This document shows positions 38,201 to 51,108 of a stretch of 64,000 bases of DNA, in pieces. Every line of letters starts with the position of its first letter. Position 1 is the first letter of the stretch. The stretch comes from Aristolochia californica (Eukaryota; Streptophyta; Magnoliopsida; Piperales; Aristolochiaceae): NCBI GenBank assembly GCA_029961685.1, contig JARWKL010000012.1, forward strand, positions 6,786,955 through 6,850,954. The letters run 5' to 3'. The position numbers and the translations under genes were made by a program. The notes beneath the pieces were generated by a model. The model saw nothing but the letters and a program-made list of their open reading frames with translations, did not search any database and was not told where the DNA came from.

Positions 38201-38624
38201 AAATCGATAACAACAAAATGAAAATTTTAGAGTTTATGTATAGAAATTTTTTTCACAAACCACAAATGAACACAAAAGTTTTGTTATCCAAGATTGGGAA
38301 ATTCCACTAGTTCAACCCAAATAGCTTGGAATTTTACAAGAAAGAGATTTCTTCTCCACGTGTATTAAAAATGGATATGCATGCTTGAAACATGTTAAAG
38401 ATGCAAATGACCTATGGATCCAATGCTTTTAATGAGAATAACAAACGCTCATTAAATTCTTATGTGAACGTGCGACGGGATATTTACCCGAGTCAAACAA
38501 GCCATTATTTTGCCCGTTTGCAAAAAGCTGACCTAATAATCATAGATGATTGTAAAGTGATTTTTCATTCGTAATGGGCTATATTATTGTAAGAAATGAC
38601 TTATGGATTGGGAGTCAACACTCA
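35278..38624 (+). repeat. Block A'-A'-B-C-D
   Basis: Monomer starts: A' 35278, A' 35952, B 36640, C 37312, D 37987. The second A' ends in an A tail and is followed by B. The D unit (638 bp) lacks about 35 bp of its A-rich middle near 38240. The B unit carries AAATCAAGCCTTTGAG and the C unit CACTGTTCGTCTCC; both marks recur at 61787 and 62459. Confidence 0.85.
36151..36178 (+). repeat. 14-bp local tandem duplication in an A-tract
   Basis: GTAAACAAAAAAAG occurs twice in direct succession. The partner monomer at 61113 has a single copy, so the duplication differs between the two large copies. Replication slippage is the simplest explanation. Confidence 0.9.
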
Positions 38625-40647
38625 ATTAAAAATCCCCCCGCCTCCCCCTTTTCCTGACAATTGCAAAACCTGACAACTAAAAACTGAAAAGAGCTCACAA
38701 TCCTTAAAAATCACAGACACTCTTTGGAATTATATCTCTCTACATTTTTGCATTGTGCATCTCCATTTTAGATGTACACTTTTTTCTTAAATAAAAACGT
38801 TGAGTTTTCGTTCTCCCTTCATGCCGTAAACAAAAAAAGGTAAATCGATCACAACAAAATGTAAATTTTAGAGTTTATGTATGGAGAAAAAATTAAAACA
38901 ATAACAAATGTAAGTAATGAAAGTTTATTCACACACCACAAATAAACACAAATTTTTTGTTATCCAAGTTTGCAAAATTCCACTACTTCAACCCTAATAG
39001 CTTGAAATTTTACAGGAAAGAATTCTTCTACACATGTTTTAAAAATGGATATGCATGTTTGAAAGATGTTAAAGATGCAAATGACCTATGGATCCAAAGC
39101 TTTTAATGAGAATAACAAATGCTCATTAAATTCTTAAGTGAACGTGCGGCGGGAGATTTACCCGAGTCTAACAAGCCATTATTTTGCCCGTTTGCAAAAA
39201 GCTGACCTAACAATCATAGATCATTGTAAAGTGATTATTCATTCGTAACGGGCTATATTATTTTAAGAAATGACTTACGGATTGGGAGTCAACACTCAAT
39301 TGAAAATCCTCCGCCTCCCCCATTTCTCGACGATTGCGTAACCTGAGAACTAAAAACTGAATACAGCTTACAATCCTTAAAAATCACGGACTCTCTTTGG
39401 AATTATATCTCTCTACATTTGTGCATTGTGCATCTCCATTTTAGATGTACACTTTTTTCTTAAATAAAAACTTTGAGTTTTCGTTCTCCCTTCATGCCAT
39501 AAACAAAAAAAAGGTAAATAGATCACAACAAAATGAAAATTTTAGAGTTTATGTATGGAAAAAAATTAAAACAATAACAACTGTAAGTAATGAAAATTTA
39601 TTCACACACCACAAATGAACACAAAATTTTGTTATCCAAGATTGGGAAATTCCACTAGTTCAACCCTAATAGCTTGGAATTTTACTAGAAAGAGATTTGT
39701 TCTACACGTGTTTTAAAAATGGATATGCATACTTGAAACATGTTAAAGATGCAAATGACCTATGGATCCAAAGTTTTTAATGAGAATAACAAACGCTCAT
39801 TAAATGCTTAAGTGAATGTGAGGCGGGATATTTACCTGAGTCAAACAAGCCATTATTTTGCCCGTTTGCAAAAAGCTGACCTAACAATCATAGATCAATG
39901 TATAGTGATTTTTCATTCGTAATGGGCTCTATTATTGTAAGAAATGACTTATGGATCGGGAGTCAACACTCAATTAAAAATCCTCTGTCTCCCCCTTTTC
40001 TCGAGGATTGCAAAACCTGAGAACTAAAAACTGAAAAGAGCTCACAATCCTTAAAAATCACAGACACTCTTTGGAGTTATATCTCTCTACATTTGTGCAT
40101 TGTGCATCTCCATTTTAGACGTACACTTTTTTCTTAAATCAAAACTTTGAGTTTTCGTTCTCCCTTCATGTCGTAAACAAAAAAAGGTAAATAGATCACA
40201 ACAAAATGTAAATTTTAGAGTTTATGTATGGAAAACAATTAAAACAATAACAAATGAAAGTAATGAAAATTTATTCACACACCACAAATGAACACAAATT
40301 TTTTGTTATCCAAGTTTGTGAAATTCCACTAATTCAACCCTAATAGCTTGAAATTTTACAAGAAAGAGATTTCTTCTACACGTGTTTTAAAAATGGATAT
40401 GCATGCTTGAAAGATGTTAAAGATGCAAATGACCTATGGATCCAAAGCTTTTAATGAGAATAACCAACACTCATTAAATTCTGAAGTGAACGTGCGGCGG
40501 GATATTTACCCGAGTCAAACAAGCCATTATTTTGCCAGTTTACAAAAAGCTGACCTAACAATCATAGATGATTGTAATGTTATTTATTGTGAGTAATGGG
40601 CTATATTTTTGTAAGAAATGACATACAGATTGGGAGTCAACAGTCAG
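38625..40647 (+). repeat. Run of three A' monomers
   Basis: Starts: 38625, 39300, 39974. The first two combine an A head with a D tail (ATTCATTCG or TTTTCATTCG, ATATTATT); the third has an A-like tail (GTAATGTTATTTATTGTGAG) and leads into B. A D tail is normally followed by an A head, so A/D recombinants can repeat themselves without breaking the order. Confidence 0.83.
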
Positions 40648-42667
40648 TTAAAAATACCCCGCCTCCCCCTTTTCCCGACGATTGCAAAACTTGAGATATA
40701 GAAACTAAAAAGATCTTACAATCCCTAAAAATTACAAACACTCTTTGGAAATATATCTCCCTAAATTTGTCCATTGTGCATCTCCATTTTAGATGTACAC
40801 TATTTTCTTAAATCAAAACTTTGAGTTTTCGCTCTCCCTTCATCCCTTAAAAAAAAAAAAGGACAATAGATTACAACAAAATGAAAATTTTAGAGTTTAT
40901 GTGTGAAAAAAATTAAAACAATAACAAATGTAAGTATAGAAAATTTTTTAACACACCACAAATGAACACAAAAGTTTTGTTTTCCAAGTTTGGGAAATTC
41001 CACTAGTTCAACCCTAATTGCATGGAATTTTACAAGAAAGAGATTTCTTCTACACGTGTTTTAAAAATGGATATGCATGCTTGAAACATGTTAAAGATGG
41101 AAATGACCCATGGATCCAAAGCTTTTAAAGAGAATAAAAAACGCTCATTAATATTCTCAATGAACGTGCGGTGGGTTATTTACCAGAGTCAAACAAGCCA
41201 TTATTTTGCCCGTTTAACAAAAGCTTACCTAACAATCATAGATGATTGTAAAGTGATTTATCATCCGTAACGGGCTATATTTTTTTAAGGAATGACTTAG
41301 GGATTGGGTGTCAACACTCAGTTAAAAACACCCCGCCTCCCGCTTTACCCGACGAATGCACAACCTAAGATATAAAAGCTAAAAAGAGCTTAAATTCCTA
41401 AAAATTACAGATACTCTTTGGAATTATCTCTCTCTACATTTTTGCACTGTGCGTCTCCATTTTAAAAGTACACTTTTTTCTTAAATCAAAACTTTGAGTT
41501 TTTTCTCTTCCTTCATCCCGTAAACAAAAAAAGGCAAATAGATCACAACAAATTGAAAATTTTAGAGTTTATGTATGGAAAAAATTTAAAACAATAACAA
41601 ATGTAAGTAAAGAAAATTTATTCACACACCAAAAATTAACACAAAACTTTTGTTATCCAAGTTTGGGAATTTCCACTAGTACAACCCTAATAGCTTGGAA
41701 TTTTACAAGAAAGAGATTTCTTGTACATGTGTTTTAAAAATGGATATGCAAGCTTGAAACATGTTAAAGATGCAAATGACCTATGGATCCAAAGCTTTTA
41801 AAGAGAATAACATACGCTCATTAAATTCTCTAGTGAACGTGCGGTGGGATTTTTTCCCAAGTCAAACAAGCCATTATTTTGTCCATTTGCAAAAAGCTGA
41901 CCTAACAGTCATAGATGAATTGTAAAGTGATTTATCATGTGTAACGGGCTATATTTTTGTAAGAAATGACTTATGCATAGGGAGTCAACACTCAGTTAAA
42001 AATCCCTCGCCTCCCCCTTTTCCCGACGATTGCAAAACCTAAGACATAAAAACTAAAAAGAGCTTACAGTCCCTAAATAGTACAGACACTCTTAGGAATT
42101 ATCTCTTTCTAAATTCGTGCATTGAACATCTCCATTTTAGATGTACACTTTTTTCTTAAATCAAAATTTTGAGTTTTCGCTCAAACTTCATACCATAAAA
42201 AAAAAAAAAGGCAAAAAGATCTCAACTAAATAAAAATTTTAGAGTTTAAGTGAGGAAAAAGTTAAAAAAAAAAATGTATGGAAAGAAAATTTATTCACAA
42301 ACCACAAAAGAACACAAAATTTTTGTTATCCAAGATTGGGAAATTCCACTAGTTCAACCCTAATAGGTTGGAATTTTACAACAAAGAGATTTCTTCTACA
42401 CGTGTTTTAAAAATGGATATGCATGCTTGAAACATGTTAAAGATGCAAATGACCTATGGATCCAAAGATTTTAATGAGAATAACAAACGCTCATTTAATT
42501 CTTAAGTGAACGTGCGGCGGGATATTTACCCGAGCCAAACAAGCCATTATTTTGCCCGTTTGCAAAAAGCTGACCTAACAATCATAGATGATTGTAAAGT
42601 GATTTTTCATTAGTAACAGGCAATATTATTGCAAGAAATGACTTACGGATTGGGAGTCAACACTCAA
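40648..42667 (+). repeat. B-C-D block containing the large-duplication junction
   Basis: Starts: B 40648, C 41322, D 41996. The first part of the B unit differs from the B at 9975. From about 41.0 kb it becomes nearly identical to 10.4 kb onward (GATGGAAATGACCCATGG, ATTAATATTCTC, GGGTTATTTACC, GTTTAACAAAAGC). The following C and D units keep matching 10649 and 11323. Confidence 0.87.
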
Positions 42668-43340
42668 TTAAAAATCCCCTGCCTCCCTCTTTTCCCGACG
42701 ATTGCAAAACCTGAGAACTAAAAATTGAAAAGAGCTCACAATCCTTAAAAATCACAGACACTCTTTGGAATTATATCTCTCTACATTTGTGCATTATGCA
42801 TCTCCATTTTAGATGTACACTTTTTTCTTAAATCAAAACTTTGGGTTTTCGTTCTCCCTTCATGTCGTAAACAAAAAAAGGTAAATAGATCACAACAAAA
42901 CGTAAATTTTAGAGTTTATGTACGGGAAAAAATTAAAACAATAACAACTGTAAGTAATGAAAATTTATTCACATACCACAAATGAACACAAAATTTTTGT
43001 TATCCAAGTTTTGGAAATTCCACTAGTTCAACCCTAATAGCTTGAAATTTTACAAGAAAGAGAATTCTTCTACACGTGTTTTAAAAATGGATATGCATGC
43101 TTGAAACATGTTAAAGATGCAAATGACCTATGGATCCAAAGCTTTTAAAGAGAATAACAAACGCACATTAAATTCTCAATGAATGTGCGGTGGGATATTT
43201 ACCAGAGTCAAACAAGCCATTATTTTGCACGTTTACAAAAAGCTTACCTAAAAATCATAGATGATTTTAAAGTGATTTATCATCCGTAACGGGCTATATT
43301 TTTGTAAGAAATGACTTACGGATTGGGAGTCAACACTCAG
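42668..43340 (+). repeat. A/B fusion monomer
   Basis: Class A up to the EcoRI-containing AGAGAATTCTTC near 43070, class B from about 43146 (TTTTAAAGAGAATAAC, TTCTCAATGAATG, GTTTACAAAAAGC). The 5' part matches the A at 12075 and the 3' part the B at 12749. A deletion of exactly about one monomer between them explains it. Confidence 0.87.
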
Positions 43341-44023
43341 TTAACATCACCTTGCCTCCCCCTTTACCCGATGATTGCAAAACCTGAGATATAAAAACTA
43401 AAAAGAGCTTAAATTCCCTAAAAATTACAGACACTCTTTGGAATTATCTCTCTGTACATTTGTGCCCATTGCGTCTCCATTTTAAATGTTCACATTTTTC
43501 TTAAATCAAAACTTTGAGTTTTCTCTCTCCCTTTATCCCGTAAACAAAAAAAGGGAAATAGATCACAGCAAATTGAAAATTTTAGAGTTTATGTATGGAA
43601 AAAATTTAAAACAATAACAAATGTAAGTAAATAAAATTTATTCACACACCAAAAATTAACACAAAACTTTTATTATCCAAGTTTGGGAAATTCCACTAGT
43701 TCAACACTAATTGCTTGGAATTTTAAAAGAAAAAGGTTTCTTCTACACGTGTTTTAAAAATGGATATGCAAGCTTGAAACATGTTAAAGATGCACACGAC
43801 CTATGGATCCAAAGCTTTTAAAGAGAATAACAAACGCTCATTAAATTCTCTAGTGAACGTGCGGTGGGATATTTACCCGAGTCAAACAAGCCATTATTTT
43901 GCCCGTTTGCAAAAAGCTGACCTAACAATCATAGACGAATTGTAAAGTGATATATCATGTGTAACGGGCTATATTTTTGTAAGAAATGACTTATGGATAG
44001 GAAGTCAACACTCAGTTAAAAAT

Positions 44024-44044
44024 CCCCCGCCTCCCCCTTTTCCC
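44024..44044 (-). other. C-rich tract; minus-strand G-runs (possible G-quadruplex)
   Basis: Example of the tract at the start of nearly every monomer. Read on the minus strand it has runs of 3, 5, 2 and 5 G, separated by AAAA, A and C. Three runs are long enough for a three-tetrad quadruplex and the fourth is only GG, so an imperfect or bulged structure is the most that can be claimed. The plus strand could form an i-motif. The unit at 53780 lacks the tract. Confidence 0.5.
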
Positions 44045-44684
44045 GATGATTGCAAAACCTGAGATATAAAAACTAAAAAGATCTTACATTTCCTAAAAAT
44101 TATGGACACTCTTTAGAATTGTCTCTTTCTAAATTTGTGGATTGTGCATCTCCATTTTAGATGTACACTTTTTTCTTAAATCAAAATTTTGAGTTTTCGC
44201 TCCCTCTTCATACCGTAAAAAAAAAAAAATCAAATTGATAACAACTAAATGAAAATTTTAGAGTTTATGTATGGAAATAATTAAAAAAAAATATAAGGAA
44301 AAAAAATTTATTCACAAACCACAAATGAACACAAAAGTTATGTTATCCAAGATTAGGAAATTCCACTAGTTCAACCCTAATAGCTTAGAATTTTACCAGC
44401 AAGAGATTTCTTCTACACGTGTTTTAAAAATGGATATGCATGCTTGAAACATGTTAAAGATGCGAATGACCTATGGATCCAAAGCTTTTAATGAGAATAA
44501 CAAACGCTCATTTAATTCTTAAGTCAACGTGCGACGGGATATTTACCCGAGCCAAACAAGCCATTATTTTGCCTGTTTGCAAAAAGCTGACCTAACAATC
44601 ATAGATGACTGTAAAGTGATTTTTCATTTGTAACGGGCAATATTATTGTAAGAAATGACTTACGGATTGGGAGTCAACACTCGA

Positions 44685-47377
44685 TAAAAAATCCCCTGCC
44701 TCCCCCTTTTCCCGACGATTGCAAAACTTGAGAACTAAAAACTGAAAAGATCTCACAATCCATAAAATTCACAGTCACTCTTTGGAATTATATCTCTCTA
44801 CATTTGTGCATTATGCATCTCCATTTTAGATGTACACTTTTTTCTTAAATCAAAACTTTGGGTTTTCGTTCTCCCTTCTTGTCGTAAACAAAAAAAGGTA
44901 AATAGATCACAACAAAATGTAAAATTTAGAGTTTATGTAGGGGAAAAAATTAAAATAATAACAAATGTAAGTAATGAAAATTTATTAACACACCACAAAT
45001 GAACACAAATTTTTTGTTATCCAAGTTTGGGAAATTCCACTAGTTCAACCCTAATAGCTTGAAATTTTACAAGAAAGAGAATTCTTCTACACGTGTTTTA
45101 AAAATAGATATGCATGCTTGAAACATGTTAAAGATGCAAATGACCTATGGATCCAAAGCTTTTAATGAGAATAACAAACACTCATTAAATTCTCTAGTGC
45201 ACGTGCGGTGGGAGATTTACCCGAGTCAAACAAGCCATTATTTTGCCCGTTTGCAAAAAGTTGACCTAACAATCATAGATGATTGTAATGTGATTTATCA
45301 TGAGTAACGGGCTATATTTTTGTAAGAAATGACTTACGGATTGGGAGTCAACAGTCAGTTAAAAATACCCCGCCTCCTCCTTTTCCCGACGATTGCAAAA
45401 CCTGAGATATAAAAACTAAAAAGATCTTACAATCCCTAAAAATTACAAACACTCTTTGGAATTATCTCTCCCTACATTTGTGCATTGTGCATCTCCATTT
45501 TAGTTCTACACTTTTTTCTTAAATTAAAACTATGAGTTTTCGCTCTCCCTTCATCCCGTAAACAAAAAAAAGGCAAATTGATCACAACAAAATGAAAATT
45601 TTAGAGTTTATGTGTGAAAAAAAATTAAAACAATAACAAATGTAAGTATAGAAAATTTATTCACACACCAGAAATGAACACAAAAGTTTTGTTTTCCAAG
45701 TTTGGGAAATTCCACTAGTTCAACCCTAATTGTAAGGAATTTTACAAGAAAGAGATTTCTTCTACACGTGTTTTAAAAATGGATATGCATGCTTAAAACA
45801 TGTTAAAGATGGAAATGACCTATGGATCCAAAGCTTTTAAAGAGAATAAAAAATGCTCATTAAATTCTCAATGAACATGCGGTGGGATATTTATCAGAGT
45901 CAAACAAGCCAATATTTACCCTGTTTACAAAAAGCTTACCTAAAAATCATAGATGATTGTAATGTGATTTATCATACGTAATGGGCTATATTTTTGTAAG
46001 AAATGACTTACAGATTTGGAGTCAACACTCAGTGAAAAACACCCCGCCTCCCCCTTTACCCGACGATTGCAAAACCTGAGATATAAAAACTAAAAAGAGC
46101 TTAAATTCCCTAAAAATTACAGATACTCTTTGGAATTATCACTCTCCACATTTGTGCATTGTGCGTCTCCATTTTAAATGTAAAATTTTTTCTTAAATCA
46201 AAATTTTGTGTTTGCTCTCTCCCTTCATCCCGTAAAGAGAAAGAGGCAAATAGATCACATCAAATTGAAAATTTTAGAGTCTACGTATGGAAAAAATTTA
46301 AAACAACAACAAATGTAAGTAAAGAAAATTTATTCACACACCAAAAATTAACACAAAACATTTGTCATCCAAGTTTGGGAAATTCCACTAGTTCAACCCT
46401 AATAGCTTGAAATTTTACAAGAAAAATATTTCTTCTGCACGTGTTTTAAAAATGGATAAGCAAGCTTGAAACACGTTAAAGATGCAAATGACCTATGGAT
46501 CCAAAGCTTTCAAAGAGAATAACATACGCTCATCAAATTCTCTAGTGAACGTGCGATGGGATATTTACCCGAGTCAAACAAGCCATTATTTTGCCCGTTT
46601 GTAAAAAGCTGACCTAACAATCATAGATGAATTTTAAAGTGATTTATCATGTGTAACGGGCTATATTTTTGTAAGAAATGACTTATGGATAGGGAGTCAA
46701 CACTCAGTTAAAAATCCCCTGCCTCCCCCATTTCCTGACGATTGCAACACTTTAGATATAAAAACTAAAAAGAGCTTACAATCCCATAAAAGTACAGACA
46801 CTCTTTGGAATTATCTCTTTCTAAATTCGTGGATTGTGCATCTCCATTTTAGATGTCCGCTTTTTTCTTAAATCAAAATTTTGAGTTTTCGCTCCCTCTC
46901 CATACCGTAAAAAAAAAAAAAAAGGCAAATTGATAACAACAAAATGAAAATTTTAGAGTTTATGTATGGAAAAAATAAAAAAAAATGTAAGGAAAGAAAA
47001 TTTATTCACAAACCACAAATGAACACAAAAGGTTTGTTATCTAAGATTGGAAAATTCCACTAGTTCAACCCTAATAGCTTGGAATTTTACCAGCAAGAGA
47101 TTTCTTCTACACGTGTTTTAAAAATGGATATGCATGCTTGAAACATGTTAAAGATGCAAATGACCTATGGATCCAAAGCTTTTAATGAGAATAACAAACG
47201 CTCATTTAATTCTTAAGTGAACGTGCGGCGGGATATTTACCCGAGCTAAACAAGCCATTATTTTGCCCGTTTGCAAAAAGCTGACCTAACAATCATAGAT
47301 GATGTAAAGTGATTTTTCATTCGTAACGGGCAATATTATTGTAAGAAATGACTTACAGATTGGTAGTCAACACTCAA
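44685..47377 (+). repeat. HOR block A-B-C-D
   Basis: Monomer starts: A 44685, B 45359, C 46033, D 46708. This is the near-identical partner of 14770-17462 (offset about 29915), with the same private variants in all four monomers. Confidence 0.91.
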
Positions 47378-48683
47378 TTAAAAATCCCCTGCCTCCCCCT
47401 TTTCCCGACGATTGCAAAACTTGAGAACTAAAAACTGAAAAGATCTCACAATCCATAAAATTCACAGTCACTCTTTGGAATTATATCTCTCTACATTTGT
47501 GCATTATGCATCTCCATTTTAGATGTACACTTTTTTCTTAAATCAAAACTTTGGGTTTTCGTTCTCCCTTCTTGTCGTAAACTAAAAAAGGTAAATAGAT
47601 CACAACAAAATGTAAATTTTAGAGTTTATGTAGGGGAAAAAATTAAAATAATAACAAATGTAAGTAATGAAAATTTATTCACACACCACAAATGAACTCA
47701 AATTTTTTGTTATCCAAGTTTGGGAAATTCCACTAGTTCAACCCTAATAGCTTGAAATTTTACAAGAAAGAGAATTCTTCTACACGTGTTTTAAAAATAG
47801 ATATGCATGCTTGAAACATGTTAAAGATGCAAATGACCTATGGATCCAAAGCTTTTAATGAGAATAACAAACACTCATTAAATTCTCTAGTGCACGTGCG
47901 GTGGGAGATTTACCCGAGTCAAACAAGCCATTATTTTGCCCGTTTGCAAAAAGCTGACCTAACAATCATAGATTAATTGTAAAGTGATTTATCATATGTA
48001 ACGGGCTATATTTTTGTAAGAAATGACTTATGGATAGGGAGTCAACACTCAGTGAAAAATCCCCCGCCTCCCCCTTTTCCCGACGATTGGAAAACCTGAG
48101 ATATAAAAACTAAAAAGAGCTTTCAATCCCTAAAAATTACAGACACTCTTTGGAATTATCTCTTTCTAAATTTGTGCATTGTGCATCTCCATTTTGGATG
48201 TACACTTTTTTCTTAAATCAAAAATTTGAGTTTTCGCTTCCCCGTCATACCGTAAAAAAAAAAAAAAAAAGATAAATTCTTAACAACAGAATGAAAATTT
48301 TAGAGTTTATGTATGGAAAAAATTTAAAAAAATTAAAAAATGTAAGTAAATAAAATTTAATCACAAACCACAAATGAACACAAAAGTTTTGTTATCCAAA
48401 ATTGGGAAATTCCACTAGTTGAACCCTAATGGATATGCATGCTTGTAACATGTAAAAGATGCAAATGACCTATGGATCCAAAGCTTTTGACGAGAATAAC
48501 AAATGCTCATTAAATTCTTAAGTGAACGTGCAGCGGGATATTTACCCGAGCCATACAAGCCATTATTTTGCCCGTTTGCAAAATGCTGACGTAACAATCA
48601 TAGATGATTGTAAAGTGATTTTTCATTCGTAACGGGCAATATTATTGTAAGAAATGACTTAAGGATTGGGAGTCAACACTCAA
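47378..48683 (+). repeat. A/C fusion and D monomers
   Basis: 47378-48052 starts like the A at 44685 (CCATAAAATTCACAGTCAC) and switches to a C tail between about 47915 and 47975 (GATTAATTGTAAAG, ATCATATGTAACGGG). The D unit 48053-48683 (631 bp) has the 50-bp deletion of 5316 and 23468. Relative to the first large copy, about 18137-23467 (eight monomers) is absent between these points. Confidence 0.86.
48254..48270 (+). repeat. A17 homopolymer tract
   Basis: One of the longest of the A-tracts that follow the CCGTA of each D monomer. The equivalent tract in A, B and C monomers is shorter and usually interrupted by a C (GTAAACAAAAAAA). Confidence 0.95.
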
Positions 48684-51108
48684 TTAAAAATCCCCCGCCT
48701 CCCCTTTTCCCCGACGATTGCAAAACCTGAGAATTAAAAATTGAAAAACGCTCACAACCCTTAAAAATCACAGACACTCTTTGGAATTATATCTCTCCAA
48801 ATTTGTGCATTATGCATCTCCATTTTACATGTACACTTTTTTCTTAAATCAAAACTTTTTAGTTTTCGTTCTTCCTTCATGCCGTAAACAAAAAAAGGTA
48901 AATAGATCACAACAAAATGTAAATTTTAGAGTTTATGTAAGGAAAAAAATTAAAACAATAACAAATGTAAGTAATGAAAATTTATTAACACACCACAAAT
49001 GAACACAAAATTTTTGTTATTGGGAAATTCCACTAGATCAATCCTAATAGCTTGAAATTTTACAAGAAAGAGAATTCTTCTACACGTGTTTAAAATGGAT
49101 ATGCATGCTTGAAACATGTTAAAGATGCAAATGACCTATGGATCCAAAGCTTTTAATGAGAATAACAAACACTCATTAAATTCTTAAGTGAACGTGCGGC
49201 GGGATATTTACCCGACTCAAACAAGCCATTATTTTGCCCGTTTGCAAAAAGCTGACCTAACAATCATAGATGATTGTAATGTGATTTATCATGAGTAACG
49301 GGCTACATTTTTGTAAGAAATGACATACGGATTGGGAGTCAACAGTCAGTTAAAAATACCCCGCCTACCCCTTTTCCTGTCAAATGCAAAACCTGAGTTA
49401 TAAAAACTAAAAAGATCTTACAATCCCTAAAAATTGCTAACACTCTTTGAAATTATCTCTCCTTACATTTGTGCTTTGTGCATCTCCGTTTTAGATGTAC
49501 ACTTTTTTCTTAAATCGAAGCTTTGAGTTTTCGCTCTCCCTTCATCCCGTCAACAAAAAAAGGCAAATTCATCACAACAAAATGAAAATTTTTGAGTTTA
49601 TGTGTGAAAAAAAATTAAAACAATAACAAATATAAGTGTAGAAAATTTATTCACACACTAGAAATGAACACAAAAGTTTTGTTTTCCAAGTTTGGGAAAT
49701 TCCACTAGTTCAACCCTAATTGCATGGAATTTTACAAGAAAGAGATTTCTTCCACACGTGTTTTAAAAATGGATATGCATCTTTGAAACATGTTAAAGAT
49801 GCAAATGACCCATGGATCCAAAGCTTTTAAAGAGAATAACAAACGCTCATTAAATTGTCAATGAACGTGCGGTGGGATATTTACCAGAGTCAAACAACCC
49901 ATTATTTTGCCCGTTCACAAAAAGCATACCTATCAATCATAGATGATTGTAAAGTGATTTATCATCCGTAACGGGCTATATTTTTGTACAAAATGACTTA
50001 CAGATTGGGAGTCAACACTCAGTTAAAAACACCCCGCCTCCCCCTTTACCCGACGATTGCAAAACCTGAGATATAAAAACTAAAAAGAGCTTAAATCAAG
50101 TTTGGGAAATTCCACTAGTTCAACCCTAATAGCTTGGAATTTTTGAAGAAAGATATTTCTTCTACACGTGTTTTAAAAATGGATATGCAAGCTTGAAACA
50201 TGTTAAAGATGCAAATGACCTATGGATCCAAAGCTTTTAAAGCGAATAACATCCGCTCATTAAATTCTCAGGTGAACGTGCGGTGGGGTATTTACCCGAG
50301 TCAAACAAGCCATTATTTTGCCCGTTTTCAAAAAGCTGGCCTAACAATCATAGATGAATTGTAAAGTGATTTTATCATGTGTAACGGGCTATATTTTTGT
50401 AAGAAATGATTTATGGATAGGGAGTCAACACTCAGTTAAAAATCCCCCGCATCCCCCTTTTCCTAATGATTGTAAAACCTGAGATATAAAAACTAAAAAG
50501 AGCCTACAATCCCTAAAAATTACAGACACTCTTTGGATTTTTCTCTTTCTAAATTCGTGCATTGTGCATCTCCATTTTAGATGTACACTTTTTTCTTAAA
50601 TCAAAATTTTGAGTTTTCGCTCCCCCTTCTTACCGTAAAAAAAAAAAGGCAAATTGATAACAACATAATGAAAATTTTAGAGTTTATGTGTGGAAAAAAT
50701 TAAAAAAAATAAAAATTTCAGGAAAGAAAATTTATTCACAAACCACAAATGAACACAAAAGTTTTATTATCCAAGATTGGGAAATTCCCCTAGTTCAACC
50801 CTAATAGCTTGGAATTTTACAAGAAAGAGATTTCTTCTACACGTGTTTTAAAAATGGATATGCATGCTTGAAACATGTTAAAGATGCAAATGACCTATGG
50901 ATCCAAAGCTTTTAATGAGAATAATTAACGCTCATTAAATTCTTAAATGAACGTGCAGCGGGATATTTACCCTAGCCAAACAAGCCATTATTTTGCCCGT
51001 TTGCAAAAAGCTGACCTAACAATCATAGATGATTGTAAAGTGAATTATAATCCGTAACGGGCTATATTTTGGTAAGAAATGACTTACGGATTGGGAGTCG
51101 ACACTCAG
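48684..51108 (+). repeat. HOR block A-B-truncated C-D/B
   Basis: Starts: A 48684, B 49350, truncated C 50023, D/B 50436. The block matches 24095-26781 apart from the C deletion. The D unit again ends in a B tail (TAATCCGTAACGGGC). Confidence 0.88.
50023..50435 (+). repeat. Truncated class C monomer (413 bp)
   Basis: At about 50097 GAGCTTAAAT runs directly into CAAGTTTGGG. The partner unit at 25435 is about 673 bp, so roughly 260 bp of the middle were lost after the large duplication. Confidence 0.89.

Larger units (their letters stand above)
10400..41000 (+). repeat. Large duplication, first copy (~30.6 kb)
   Basis: Private variants in this interval reappear in the same order from about 41.1 kb. 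Paired starts: 10649/41322, 13422/43341, 16117/46033, 23468/48053, 29218/55082, 33255/59101, 37312/62459. The offset falls stepwise from 30673 to about 25150 as the second copy loses monomers. Identity was judged by eye, not computed. Confidence 0.85.
42668..44684 (+). repeat. Block A/B-C-D
   Basis: Starts: A/B 42668, C 43341, D 44016. It corresponds to 12075-14769 with one monomer lost: the A and B units are fused into one. C keeps the unusual TTAACATCACC start seen at 13422. Confidence 0.88.

Noticed and set aside
48415..48597. Minus-strand frames of about 60 codons (for example 7391-7582, 8066-8263, 27034-27225, 48415-48597, 55485-55670).
   Set aside because: They are isolated antisense frames inside monomers that are closed in most sister copies, with no coding features.
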